From Zygnema cylindricum (taxonomy: Eukaryota > Streptophyta > Zygnematophyceae > Zygnematales > Zygnemataceae): a stretch of DNA of 64,000 bases. Location: positions 149,445 through 213,444 of the forward strand of contig JBBHKE010002612.1 in NCBI GenBank assembly GCA_037447655.1, written 5' to 3'. The position numbers and the translations under genes are program-made. Below the pieces are notes generated by a model. The model ran no database searches and was not told where the DNA came from. It saw only the letters and a list, made by a program, of their open reading frames with translations. The first letter of the stretch is position 1. Every line of letters starts with the position of its first letter. Shown piece by piece: positions 22,091 to 32,774 of the stretch.

Positions 22091-22147
22091 GACGTGACAT
22101 ATATTCCAATTTTCCCAAATTGGGAATTTGTCACGTCATTTCGACGA
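22091..22147. repeat. Inverted repeat GACGTGACA...TGTCACGTC
   Basis: Perfect 9-bp arms (22091-22099 and 22139-22147) around a partly palindromic AATTTTCCCAAATTGGGAAT centre. The arms contain the ACGT/TGACG core. Could be a double bZIP-type site or a small hairpin; no gene adjoins it. Confidence 0.5.
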
Positions 22148-22515
22148 CGCACTTAGAAAAATCGGAGTAATCTTTATTGCGGAAATTGCGATGGCAAAAC
22201 CATTTGTTTACAAAAAAGGGTAAAACTGAAAAAAAAACATTCAGAGACTATAAGAGTCACAAGAAAGGAACCTACGACTTAAAACTGAAACCAAACAAAA
22301 CAATACTAACAAAAGCAAAGAACCAAGAACCAAAACAAAACAATACCATAGTTAGACCACCTGCATATTGAAAAAACCCAGACTGGTATACTTAAAGGTC
22401 GCAAAAGTCAAAATTTTAGATACCCGAATCCATTTTTTTTTTCTTTTCAAAGTTTGAACACCCGAAATCCGGACGAGTTATTGCACGCTCCTTAACTGTT
22501 ATACGGTACCCAATA

Positions 22516-23757
22516 TGTTGATATTTGAGTATTTTATAGGTCTGTATTAGGATAGAAAAAGAGCTGAGGCGGTCTGCCTCTAACTCCCCTTTCCAAGCCC
22601 CCATACTTGTCGTAGTCACTGAAGGCTGGATAGGGAGCTAGAGCCATGGCTGCCTAGGCTCTCTAGAGAAGACAGGGGGTAAATTATGTAGTCTTACCAA
22701 AAGTTAGTTGACGGACCCAGGAATTGATCCTGGTACCTACCGTCCATCTATCCGCCATAGCCGTTAGCTCTAGCCGTTATGTCTAGAACAGATATTACGA
22801 TATATAGGGTTTGACAAATATATAAATCGTTATATGTAGATTAATCCGTTTAACGGCTAATAGATACTTAGTACATAGATACAGTTTAATTTAGTACGAA
22901 GTACGGAATGGGGGCAGAACGGATACCGCGCATTTGTTTCGATAGCGAAACAAATACCGCGCATTTGTTTCGACAGCGAAACAAATACCGCGCATTTGTT
23001 TCGATAGCGAAACAAATACCGCGCGTCGAATTTCAGCGGCTACGATTATAGCCGGTCTTGATCGGACGGCCACGATAGGCGCCGCGATCACGGAAAAGGC
23101 ATTTTTGGCGTTTTACGGTCTTTGTCACGTCATGTGACACGTGGCGTGATAACATTGGACTACGGGAATTCCGGAGATTACAGGAACTAATCCTGATTTG
23201 ACACGTGTCGACATTTTGGCCATGTCGTACAATGGCCGTATAGAAAGTACACCGGCACCTGTACTTTTCTGTACGACACAGTAATTTGATTGGTGCCGTA
23301 CTTCAGTAGATAGAGTTTTAGAGAGGGTATAGGACTTAGAAAATTTTGGGTAGGCAGCTGCCTCTCCCAGAGAGCACCCTGTATAAATGGCAAACTTTGG
23401 CCAGCCATAACTATCAATTTACTTGACCATTTTCAGTGATTCTTTTTGCTGCGGACTCAGGGGAATCTAGGCTACACAGGGGTGTAGTCGGTCAGAGTTT
23501 TTGTCTGCCAGGGTGGCTGTATTTCTAAGGGAAAGTCAAAGTGGGTGAATGTGTCCAAATCTCATATTCTAACTTTGCATTCTGTGGTGGAACTGAGCAC
23601 ACAGAAAGTGTTATTTCACAGGGGTGAATCTATATTGGGGTTCTGACTGTCAAGGGGTCAGTCACTTGGGTTTATATTAACTTGGAGTCGGCACTATCTA
23701 GATTAGCTTCTTTTGGATCTGCATACTCTGAGGGCCAATGGAGGTCTCAGAGTTTCA
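22516..23757 (+). repeat. Solo LTR S1 (1242 bp) with CAATA target duplication
   Basis: Starts TGTTGATATTTGAG and ends GAGTTTCA; 22511-22515 and 23758-23762 are both CAATA, a clean 5-bp duplication. An inverted homologous copy is at 49625-50960, which fixes the boundaries independently. It has a TATA box (TATAAATGGC, about 23382) and, about 55 bp downstream, a TTCAGTGATTCTTTTTGC block shared with the F3 LTR (near 57714). Just before the 3' end an ATG opens a reading frame (MEVSEF) that would run out of the LTR, as in the gag start of F3. No internal region is present, so it arose by LTR-LTR recombination. Confidence 0.9.
22923..23026. repeat. Palindromic tandem repeat inside solo LTR S1
   Basis: CCGCGCATTTGTTTCGATAG followed by CGAAACAAATA repeats about three times with a partial fourth (unit ~31 bp, starting near 22927, 22958 and 22989). 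TTTGTTTCG and CGAAACAAA are self-complementary, so each unit can form a hairpin. The sister LTR at 49.6-51.0 kb has only one such unit (about 50519-50550). Confidence 0.8.
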
Positions 23758-23762
23758 CAATA

Positions 23763-24164
23763 CGCGTATACAAAAATAAAGTAAACCGAAACTCGATTTC
23801 TCGCGATAACTCGAACCCTCCGAAAATGTACAAAATTTGTGGTACATCCCCCTCATAACTTCCACTATACCAAGAGTACAAAGTACAATCATATAAGATA
23901 GTTATATATACCACAGTAGTGAAATGTAGTGTTGTGTATCTAAGGCTCGTTGCCGATATTCGATATCGACCGAGTTTTGGGTATTTGATTATCGATAAAT
24001 TGCCAAGATCTATCGAAAGGTTGAATATCGCATTATTAATTCGATATATCGACCGATAATTTGATATATTTCTATTATGATGTATCAAAGTTGATGCTAG
24101 GTCAAAAAAAAATTCAAAAGCCTCCCTCCCCCGCCCCTTGATAGCGCGAGCTTGGTAGGGGTGG
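23763..24164. other. Interval without a recognised gene
   Basis: AT-rich, containing ATCGATA/ATATCGA words around 23950-24070. Minus ORFs here show no known motifs. Confidence 0.35.
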
Positions 24165-24646
24165 TGTAACAGGAACGATATAGCACACAGCACGCCACAA
24201 TGCACAGCAAAAAACACCAAAGATCTTCCCGTAGCAACAGTTGGAGCACAGTATCAACAGACAAGATTGCGCTTTATTACTTGGAAGAGAGTACAAGGTT
24301 GCGCTAGCTGTGTAGGTCTACTTGAGGTATTCTATTCACAAGCCCACCTGACTATTTAAACTAACTAACTGCTAGTCATCCTAGTACTGTATAGCTGTAC
24401 ACGTGGACTTTCACGGTCAACCGAGATCTATCTAAAACTTCCTTCTAGAACTATACAGCTCCATCTACATTCTGCGGCGTTGCTATGCTGCGCTGCTATG
24501 TTGCGGCGCTACCAACTTGCTACGCCGCTAAGTTGCTATGCTGCTACGCTGCGTTGGTCTGGAATCGCAGCTGCGCTGCTCTGGAATCGCAACTATAGCA
24601 GCCTAGCCCTAGCCACTAAGTATCCGAATCCTGTAACCCTATTACA
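24165..24646 (-). repeat. 3' LTR (482 bp) of unclassified non-autonomous element T
   Basis: On the minus strand it begins TGTAATAGGGTTACAGG and ends CGTTCCTGTTACA, a TG...CA unit with an inverted TGTAA/TTACA terminus. Upstream of its start, on the same strand, is GTGGGAGGCAT, a short polypurine tract. It holds a TTTAAATA box (about 24350) and AATAAA (about 24275). About 80 bp of its start recurs at 26272-26352, where the other LTR would be. Flank at the outer end (GGTGG) does not match the flank at 26353 (CTAAA), so no target duplication remains. Confidence 0.6.
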
Positions 24647-24691
24647 ATGCCTCCCACTAAGGATTCAGCGTCCCGCTGAACCTTGAATGAC

Positions 24692-26111
24692 TCAGGGAAA
24701 CTGCAACTTCCGGAGTATGTCGTATGTTTCCTCGCGATACTCCTCAAACTCCTGGCGAAGGGCGTTGAGTTGATGTTGGAGCTGCTCACATCGGGTCTCA
24801 AGCAACGCAATATGATGATCCGCCGCTGCCAACCGCCTCCGAGTGATTCGCTCCCGAATGTGATCCTCCCCTTCTTCGGGTACAACCTCTGTTAAATCGG
24901 GTCGCCACGGAATGGCCGCCGGTACAGGCTTCTCGGGTGCCGGAATCCGGGGTTCTTCAGGTTCAGCCACTGGGGGAACTTCCTCCGCTTCTTCGTCTGC
25001 TAGTTCCCACCGAGGTACTTTCCGTAATTTAAAGGACACGTGTTTTCTTGCAGCTTGGGCCCGCTGCAGAGCATTCTTTCGGGCCAACTTGAGTGCCCGT
25101 ACCTCAGGGGTGACCTCCGCCCTAGAGATGATGTCGTGGAGGCGGACATCCCACGGGTGATAATGACGGAGTAACCCGGGAACATCAATCCTGTACCTGT
25201 AGTTGTCCTCTACCACTTCCACGAACGGTAAGGCGTGAGGGTTTAGCAGCACATAACCCTTATGGTTATTTCCCAGGTCTTTTGTCCGCATGAAATTCCA
25301 CGTTGGGTGTGACGCAACGTCGGCAGGAATACGGATAGGATCTCTAGGCTTCCCTATACGCCACTCCTCGGGCCACTACGAGCGGTTCCAATAAAATCTT
25401 TTGGCGAAGATGAAGGCGAGGTCCAGATGTTGGGTGTCGACCGGTAGTGGGAAGAGGTAGTAGGGAATTTCTTCTCCTTGTTCACTTTCCTCCTCCGGAT
25501 CTCTTCGGTTCTCTCGCAGGAGGAACACATCATCGCCACTGGGGTACCTCTGCCTTCCTTTCCGCGCTTTCAGACGACTGCTCGTCCGCGGTAATCTCCT
25601 TATTTGGGTCCCGCATTACCTCTAGATCGGAGGCGCGCTCCTCAATTGGCGGGGACGTTGGTTCTCGTTCTGGTTCCTCCGCCTCCGATAGCTCATAATC
25701 TTCCTTAAATTCCTGATCCCTTTCTTGGGTTGGGGTGTATTCGGGGTCCTGTGAGTTTTCTGGCCCCTCCCCTCTACTAGTCTCTGCCGGTCCTGCCTCG
25801 CTACTGGCGCTTTCCTCAGGTTCCGGCTCCACTTCCACTTCACTTCGCCTGCTTGCTTCCACCATGGCCTCCGCCGCCCTTAACAATCTCTCGAGACGGT
25901 TCGCATCTCCTTATCCCACATGTACAAGTCTCCTCCTTTTCGGTGGTGGAGAGGACGACGACGCCATAGACACTGTTGAACCAGACAATTCCGGTAATTC
26001 CATAAGCGAAGGTAAACTGACTGTGCGTAGAGAAGCAATTTTCAAGCTGCCGAGACTAGGTTGGTCGCGAGGGCGGATGGCGGCTTTATTCACGGGGGTT
26101 GAGGGTTTCAC
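24692..26111 (-). pseudogene. ~470-codon ORF of element T, gag-like but unrecognised, lightly broken
   Basis: Minus-strand frame from ATG at 26111 to the stop at 24692. It begins with a Ser/Pro region containing P-P-P-K-R-R-R-L (nuclear-localisation-like, about residue 57), then an acidic Glu-rich, Pro-rich region (25886-25545), a hydrophobic core (YYLFPLP ... IPYRIDVPGLLRHYHPWDV type, 25470-25130) and ends in a coiled-coil-like helix (LLETRCEQLQHQLNALRQEF). Breaks: TAA at about 25909, one frameshift near 25545, TAG near 25378. GC content is clearly higher than neighbouring DNA. I do not recognise the protein; position between LTR-like ends suggests a gag-like ORF with no pol. Confidence 0.5.
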
Positions 26112-26271
26112 TTTTGGACTTTGCGAAGCGTCGCAACGTGCGAGGGTATCTCAGCGTCCATCATTTATAAAACTGCGCTGCTGCGGCGAAACCGAGGGTT
26201 CGTCGTTACCCACATAGTGAAATACAATTGCGCCGTTGCCCTTTCTTGTCACGCAGCGCTAGTGCTGCGAT

Positions 26272-26352
26272 CGCAGCACCGCTGCTCTGGAATCGCAACT
26301 ATAGCAGCCTAGCTTTAGCCACTAAGTATCCGAATCCTGTAACCCTATTACA
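26272..26352 (-). repeat. 5' LTR remnant of element T
   Basis: Matches the start of the 24165-24646 LTR (minus-strand TGTAATAGGGTTACAGG through GCTATAGTTGCGATTCC) with only a few differences, then diverges. Its outer end abuts 3' LTR sequence of copia G (26353 onward), indicating that element T inserted there. The rest of the 5' LTR and the leader (26112-26271) are altered. Confidence 0.6.
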
Positions 26353-26400
26353 CTAAAACTTACTAAAACTTACTTTTGAATACTCATCTTAAGCTTTAGA

Positions 26401-27361
26401 AGACTTACTCACTTAAACCACATGTTTTTGTGCAGTGTTCCAACTTAGGAGCTGGAAGGGCTTTTGTCAACATGTCCGCAACCATTTTCTCATCAGGCAA
26501 ATAGTAATTTTTGACAACTCTTGCAAATACTTCTCTCGTACCAAATGTAGCCGAATGTCCATATGCTTACTATTAAAATGGTGACTTGGGTTTGTAGTCA
26601 TAGAAATGGCTGCCTGATTGTCGCACCACAGTATTTGTGTCCCGTGTTGTGTAAAACCCAACTCTTGAAGAAATGCCTTAATCCAAAGTAGTTCTTTTAA
26701 GGCTACGATTGCAGCAATGTTTTCGGCTTCCATCGTAGATTGAGATGTGACTATTTGAAGTTTACTACTCCAACTACAAGTTCCACTTCCAATCTGAATG
26801 ACATACCCAGTTGTAGACATCCTACTAGGCAGATCACCATAGCTAGCATCACTCTAAGTGTTAATGCTAACCTTCTCTTTCCCAAAGTAAGCCAAAGATT
26901 TCTGGTCCCAACAAGATATCTTAAGACCCTTTTTGTTGCCTCCCAGTCTCTCTTTCGTGGATTTTGCAGACTTTTGCTCAATACTCAAACATCTACAGCT
27001 ATATCGGACCTAGTGCGGTTCATAAAGTAAATTAGACTTCCTAGTATTTGTCTATATGGTACTTAGGACATAATTTTTTGCTCTTTTGCACTAAGTTCCT
27101 CATCTATTATGACTCCAAACTCATGCTCCGTTCCTTCAAATTTTTGCTTATACTCCATAGGAGTTGCCCAACCTTTGGCATCAGCCAAGCCAAAATTTTC
27201 CAACATGTTTCCTATCGCATCTTTTTGAGATAGCCTAATGATTTTCTTTTCTCTATCTCTTTCAACTTTTATTCCAAGGATATATTTTGCCTCACCCAAA
27301 TCCTTCATTTCAAATTGCTAATTAAGAGCGTGTTTTACTCTAGCAATTCCTTCTTTGTTGT
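26401..27361 (-). pseudogene. pol: Copy G: RT C-terminal part and RNase H
   Basis: Reads M-K-D-L-G-E-A-K-Y-I-L-G-I (27308-27270), RLSQKDAIGNML, then RNase H with Y-G-D-L-P-S-R and TTGYVIQIGSGTCSWSSKL (26820-26755), STMEAE (with MAA to IAA change), DNQAAI and the H-F-N-S-K-H-M-D-I-R-L block (26590-26545), ending at the D-M-L-T-K motif in a different frame near 26470. Frameshifts separate three ORFs. RT is cut at its N-terminal side at 27361 by the F4 solo LTR. Confidence 0.8.
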
Positions 27362-28780
27362 TGTTGTTTTTGGAAGATTAAGTTTCGTATGTGCGTACGC
27401 ATGTTTGCGTGCGTATGTAATTATCCGATATATTGTGGAGGTTCGAAAGGATTTATGGATTGGGGAATTAAATGTACACGTAAAATTAATGGAGTAATTG
27501 AGTGGAACGAAATGTGATAGAAAATGGACGGCGGATTGCGAAGCGATCCGACGTGAGATAATCGACGATGATTTAAAATATTCGAAGTATTTGAAAAATG
27601 TACGCTGGCCGTACAAAACATAATGCGACAAGTAGGATATATGAAAGGACACCGCCGGTACATAGAATCTTCTTTGGACACGTGTACTTTATTTGCGACA
27701 TGCGTATTTATTGCAAACGACGCAGAGTCAGTACGGAAAATATTTGGAAGGTACGGTTTTTTTTTGACAAGTGGAACGTGAATTCACCACGCGACATCGT
27801 GGGATATTTGACGACTCGCGTGGATTTTTGTTTGGTTTTGTGTGACCACAGGGCGCTACATCGAGGGTGCCGATTAAGAGCGACGGACGGCGGATATAGG
27901 CCGCCGAGATTTTTTTTTATGTAGTGGTGACGCGAAATCGCGTCAATCACACGATATTTATATTTGGACTTTCCGGATTGTTCGACAAAATTTGAGGAGT
28001 TTTGTTGAGTGACTCAGCATGACTCAGCATACGATTTTGTGTCGGTGTAAATATTTGGAGTAACATTGTTTTGTCTTTTGCATCATTATAAATTAGTGTT
28101 GATTATGATGTTTATATATAAGTGATCAATTAGGGTTTCGATAGTTTATTTTTTGTGTACAATATTATACTTGTAGACAAGTGTACGCTTACGATTGCTT
28201 GACTCTCAGGTGTACGCTTACGATTAGTTTGATTTAGTGACAGTTACGTAATTTACTTTGGTTATTTTGACACTTAGTGATTCGTTGACAGCTCACAAGT
28301 GTATATATAGGAATGAGCTTTGTTAGGAATTAATAATCAATGCTGGTTAAGAAAAGTAGGAACCAAATATGTAGTATTATAGGGTTATCGATTAGGTCAT
28401 GCATTTGAGTAATATGTTTATTGATATATTTTTTCTTTATTAAATGTTTATGTGAGATTGCACTCTTTTGTTATTATTTATTTATGTTATTTTATATATG
28501 TTTGATATGCATTGTTTATGCATTTGTCCTAGGGTTTGTTTATGTTGATTATTCCATCAAACCTTAGATGTTATCCTAAAGTTTGTTTATGTTGATTATT
28601 CCATCAAACCTTAGTTGTTGTCCTAATGTTTGTTTATGTTGATTATTCCATCAAACCTTAGTTGATGTATGTTAAATGGAGGATGTATTTCAAATGATTG
28701 TTCATTAGCCTAACTTTGCTTAACATTTTGTTTCATAGTTTGGGTGGCTTCTGCGGTCTATTTTAGACTAAAGAACAACA
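27362..28780 (+). repeat. Solo LTR, family F4 (~1419 bp), inside copy G RT
   Basis: Begins TGTTGTTTTTGGAAG and ends AAGAACAACA; the RT codons of copy G resume at once (GTTCCTACTGATTAGG). The left flank is GTTGT and the right GTTCC, so the target duplication is imperfect, perhaps through slippage in the TTG run. A second F4 fragment (35802-36115, opposite strand) has the same start. It carries GTGTATATATAGG (about 28300) as a possible promoter. It contains a three-copy 47-bp repeat (28525-28664). No coding region. Confidence 0.7.
28525..28664 (+). repeat. 47-bp tandem repeat, three copies, in the F4 LTR
   Basis: TTTGTTTATGTTGATTATTC starts at 28535, 28582 and 28629, each followed by CATCAAACCTTAG. 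The spacing is exactly 47 bp. It lies near the 3' part of the solo LTR, downstream of the TATA-like box. Confidence 0.85.
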
Positions 28781-30240
28781 GTTCCTACTGATTAGGAGCA
28801 GATCATCAACATACACAGCAATGGATATCACCTCATCAGGATTATCACCACATATCACATATACTGAATGATCAGAGCTAATTCTAGTATATCCTAATCC
28901 TGTCAAGAACTCATCTAACTTTCGGTTCCATTGCATAGGGGGCTGTTTTAGGCCATATAGAGATTTTAAAAGTCTGCATATAAGGTTTTCTTTTGCTGCT
29001 TCCTCATAACCCTCTGGCTGCTTCATATAAATGACCTCATCTAAATCACCATGCAAAAAGGCAGTTTTGACATCCGTTTGGTGGATGTCAAATTCCTCTA
29101 TGGTTGCTAATGTAAGTAAGATGCGGACAGATGGAAACCTTACAACTGGTGAAAAAGATTTTTTATAATCTATCCCTTCCTTTTGATTATATCCCATAGC
29201 AATTAAACGAGCCTTTTACCTGTCTATGGTAATATATAGGTTTAATTTTAATTTAAACACCCATTTACTTCCAATAGTCTTTCTCCCTGGAGGAAGTTCC
29301 ACCAGATCCCATGTTTGGGCCTCCATGATGGACTTCATTTCTTCATTGACCGCTTCCACCCAGTGTTCTCTTTCATTACTCAAAAAAGCTTTTGTCATCG
29401 TTAGAGGCTCTTTTGTGTGTGTTGAGTGAGCAAAGGCTGCATTTTCTCCCCTGAGTCGCGCACTTGGCCTAACTCCACTTGAAAATTTTGTCGCTGGTAT
29501 AGATTGTTGGGTCCTCCTCCTTGATATATGCGCACTTGGCCTAACTCCACTTAAAAATTTTGTCGCTGGTATAGATTGTTGGGTCCTCCTCCTTGATATA
29601 TGTGATTCTTCTTGTGATTCAATTTCGGCTTGAGGTAGAGGAGAGTCTGCAACTCTTTCAGGTTTAACAATTTCGTTTTTGGAGGAGAAGATGATTCCAA
29701 GTCACTTTGAGTTGATGTACATGCATTTTCTATATTTTTCTTGAAAAACATAGGATTTTCCTCTAAAAAGATATAATCAACACTTTGATCTTTCTTTTCA
29801 TCTATTCGTTGACTAAATACCTCTACTCTTTTTCCCTCATAGTTCACTATGATATTTCTAGCTACCACGACTCTATTTCTCTTAATGTCATGTACTTTAT
29901 AACCCTTTGCATGATCATCATACTCTAAAAATATCCCAAGAATGCCTTTTGGCTCTCATTTCCATTTATGCGGATCATTATCTAGCTAGAATATATTACT
30001 TCCAATTTTTTTGAAGTGACTTACATCTAGTTTTGTCTTGTCCACATTTCCTACGGAGTTTTATCTTTTACTACCCTTGTTTCTAGCCTGTTTCTCACAT
30101 ACGCTGCACAATTTACAGCCTCTACCCAAAATTTGAAATCTATGTCCATATCAGCCATCATTGTCGTTGCACACTCTGATATGGTCTTATTCCTCCTCTC
30201 TGAAATACTGTTTTGTTCCGGAGAATAAAGAAGGGTTAAC
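28781..30240 (-). pseudogene. pol: Copy G: integrase C-terminal part, linker and RT N-terminal part
   Basis: RT reads WDLVELPPGRK, GYNQKEGIDYKKSFSPVVRF, DIHQTDVKTAFLHGDLDEVI and AVYVDDLLLISR (28820-28785), so the Y-V-D-D catalytic box is intact. Upstream are the linker (NIENACTSTQSD) and the integrase C-terminal motif. A 72-bp tandem duplication occurs at 29459-29602 (unit beginning CGCACTTGGCC), in frame. Several stops and frameshifts. Confidence 0.8.
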
Positions 30241-31084
30241 TAACGTGAGATTCCATGCAATTTTAGGAATTCTGCAAACTCATTAGAAATGTACTCCCCT
30301 CCATTATCACATCTGAATCCTGCTATCTTTCTCTCATGCAAATTTTCAACCCAAACCTTATACTCTTTAGATTTTGCAAAGACTTCATCCTTACTTTTCA
30401 AAAAATAAACTGTAGTGAATCTACTATAGTCATCAGTAAAGGTAAACATAAACTTAGCACCTCACATAGATGGATAACTAGATGGCCCTCACACATCTGA
30501 ATAAATTAGATCTAGCACCCTGCTACATCTATGATCAGTTTGCAAAGGGAAAGGCAACTTATGATTTTTTCCCATTGCACAACGATCACATATATTTGAT
30601 GTTGATTTTTGACTAATTTTTACACCTTCTACCATTTTTTTATTTACCATCTTTTCTAATCTATCATAATTCTCATGTCCTAAACGTTTATGCCCTAAAT
30701 CACAATCACTGATGACACTAGAGTACATACCATCATTCTCATTATCATTTGCAAGACGCAGCCGATACAGAATGTCCATTCGAGCAAATCCCTCAGCAAC
30801 TATTTTCCCATTCTAACTCACTATTTTTTTCCCATTCTCAGATATAGTTTTAAAACCTTTCTTTTCTACCACTGATGTAGAGAAAAAAATCCTTTTAAAC
30901 GCTGGTTCATGTAACACATCTTCTAGGACCCTTTTCACACCTTTTCCTTTTACGTTCAACATCACTGACATCCTCCCCTTAGCTTTAAACTCAACAAAAG
31001 TATCATCACTAAAATATATTTTGATTGGAGAGGTAGATTGAACACTCTCAAACAAACGGCGACTGCGGCACATGTGTGCAGATG
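30240..31084 (-). pseudogene. pol: Copy G: protease C-part, pre-integrase and integrase core
   Basis: DLGHKRLGHENYDRLEKM and C-x2-C (CDRCAMGK) form the HHCC-type zinc-binding module (first residues altered, LWHKRLGH to LGHKRLGH). The catalytic Asp residues lie in DLIYSDV (30500) and FRCDNGGEYIS (30305), with the Glu in Q-N-S-I-S-E-R near 30215, so the D,D-35-E set can be read, across stops. Copy G is the only F1 copy here to keep this core: it is deleted from the 51.8-56.9 kb copy and from relic H. Confidence 0.8.
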
Positions 31085-31088
31085 CACC

Positions 31089-32105
31089 TTAATCCATAAT
31101 CCATTCGTCTTCCTCCACACCTTCCGTTGCCTGTGCCATTGCAAAGTATTTCTTTTCGCTGTTATCGGGAAATCTACTCACATCCTCCTCTTGAAATGCA
31201 TTGGAAAGTGTTGTTGGGCGTCCATTTGACGTACATGGAACTCGGCTTTTGTCCCAACGAGACCAAAATTTTCTTGTAGCTTTAGCTCTCTTGTAGGCAT
31301 GACACATCTTGAAAACATGGCCTTTTTCATCACAGTAATAGCATGTCAAAGGTGACCTTCTAACATCACTACCTCTACCACTGCCACTACCAGTGCCACT
31401 GCCTATCTTAGAATCTAAAAACTGGTTAGCTAAAGCCTGAACAGACTTACAACTACCTCTTTGTGAAATATAGTTAGCTTCTTCACTCAAAATAAACTGA
31501 ATTGCTAATGCTATGTTCCACTGACGCTCTGGAAGAGCCTTAAGCCTATCCATGGCTCCCTTATACAAATCTGGTAAAGTTCTCATCAATAACTTAGCAT
31601 GTTGAGGTGGTGAAAAGTCCCCACCTGCACTTGTACTCTGAAGGAACAACCTTTTCATAGTATGACAATGATATGACATACTACCTCTTGAATACTTAAA
31701 CTCAAAGATCTGAGTGGCTATGTTAGTCTGCACATTAACATCTAGCTGAACATATATAGCACGTACGCTAAACCAAACTTCACAAGCTTTCTTCAAATCA
31801 AGATACAACATTACCAAATCTTTTGTCATTGCTTGTTTCAAGACGTTGAGGCAATGGAGATTCTTCTTTCTCCAATCCGGTGCCGTCTCATTAGCAGTTC
31901 CTTCCACAATGGATGAGAAGTCCCTCTCCTCAAAATATGAGCTCAACATATCTTCCCAATATAAGAAGTAAGTTCCATCAAAAATAGGCAATTTGGGCTG
32001 TGGGCCCATAACTTGTTGTAGGTCATGAGCATTCTGACTTGGCTGTGTTCCACTCCCACTAGGCATCACACTTACACCAGCAGGGACTGACCCGTTAGTA
32101 GACAT
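31089..32105 (-). pseudogene. gag: Copy G: gag with zinc knuckle, stop in the protease active site
   Basis: 338-codon ORF from ATG 32105 (inside the LTR) with the start MSTNGSVPAGVSVMPSGSGT, then L-Q-Q-V-M-G over the LTR/PBS junction, a copia gag core (FLYWEDMLSSYFEERDFSS; IATQIFEFKYSRGSM; SAGGDFSPPQ), a CCHC knuckle CYYCDEKGHVFKMC (about 31360-31320) and protease start W-I-M-D. The ORF ends at a TAA replacing Ser of D-S-G-A, i.e. in the active-site triplet; the next frame-compatible ORF starts G-A-S-A-H-M-C. Gag itself looks intact. Confidence 0.85.
32000..32013 (-). other. Primer-binding site of copy G (half-tRNA type)
   Basis: Minus strand reads A then GTTATGGGCCCAC immediately after the LTR end CAACA. 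It pairs with the anticodon arm of plant initiator tRNA-Met, not with the tRNA 3' end. It is translated in gag as V-M-G-P. Confidence 0.75.
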
Positions 32106-32774
32106 GGCAGCAAAAGCAAACCCAAAAAGAAATACCTATTTGAATATATCTATGTTGTAAGATATGTAGCTGTAAGTGAGAGAGGTCTTACAAACAGACA
32201 AACATATACCACAGCAAAATAAGGACAATAGAATAGAAAAACACCTTAAAGTGTACTTAGTGCTCTCATTTCCTTATATAACTCCAAACGAAAGTGGTAT
32301 TTCAACCAAACAAACATGTACTACAAGCAAATTAGAGACAATAGAGCATAAAATACCTTAAATTGCACTCAGTGCTCTCATTTCCTTAATTCTTCTGTAG
32401 AATGTACATTCTGTATTGAATTCATCAATCCAAATTGAACTAAATACTCAAAAGATCTAGAAAACATCTAAAAGATCTAGAAAACATCTAAAACATATGT
32501 ACATGGTTCACCATACACACTACTAACAAAAATCGAAGTGTTTGGACCAGAATTGTCCACTAACAATATCTATACCCTAAAAATCCGGGTGATTCTTATC
32601 ACGTCTACATTCATTGGCGGCACTACACACTAATTACCTTAAAGATATGAATTCGTGTAGATACTACATAAAAATCCACACTAAATTCTGTCAATGTTGA
32701 ACAATTGGTATTCCAAAAATATTCTAATTCCTATACTCAAATTTCTAAGACTTACTAAAGCTTACTTTTCAATA
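32014..32774 (-). repeat. 5' LTR of copy G (761 bp)
   Basis: Minus strand begins TATTGAAAAGTAAGC and ends GACCTACAACA. Homologous along its length to the 710-bp LTRs of the F1 copy at 51802-56923. Carries the gag ATG (32103-32105) near its 3' end. The start TA, not TG, is shared with the other F1 copies. Confidence 0.85.

Larger units (their letters stand above)
26353..32774 (-). mobile_element. Copia family F1, copy G, interrupted by a solo LTR
   Basis: Minus-strand copia with order 5' LTR (32014-32774), gag, protease, integrase, RT, RNase H, polypurine tract (26383-26397, AAGATGAG where F1 has AAGGGGAG) and only ~30 bp of 3' LTR (26353-26382), the remainder cut away by element T. A solo LTR of family F4 (27362-28780) splits RT. 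The right end abuts plus-strand F1 relic H in mid-gag, so G appears to have inserted into another F1 copy. Closely related to the intact-ended copy at 51802-56923. Confidence 0.85.

Noticed and set aside
24912-26217. Plus-strand ORFs with Ser/Gly-rich sequence opposite element T
   Set aside because: Shadow frames of the minus-strand ORF, which has the more protein-like composition and coiled coil.
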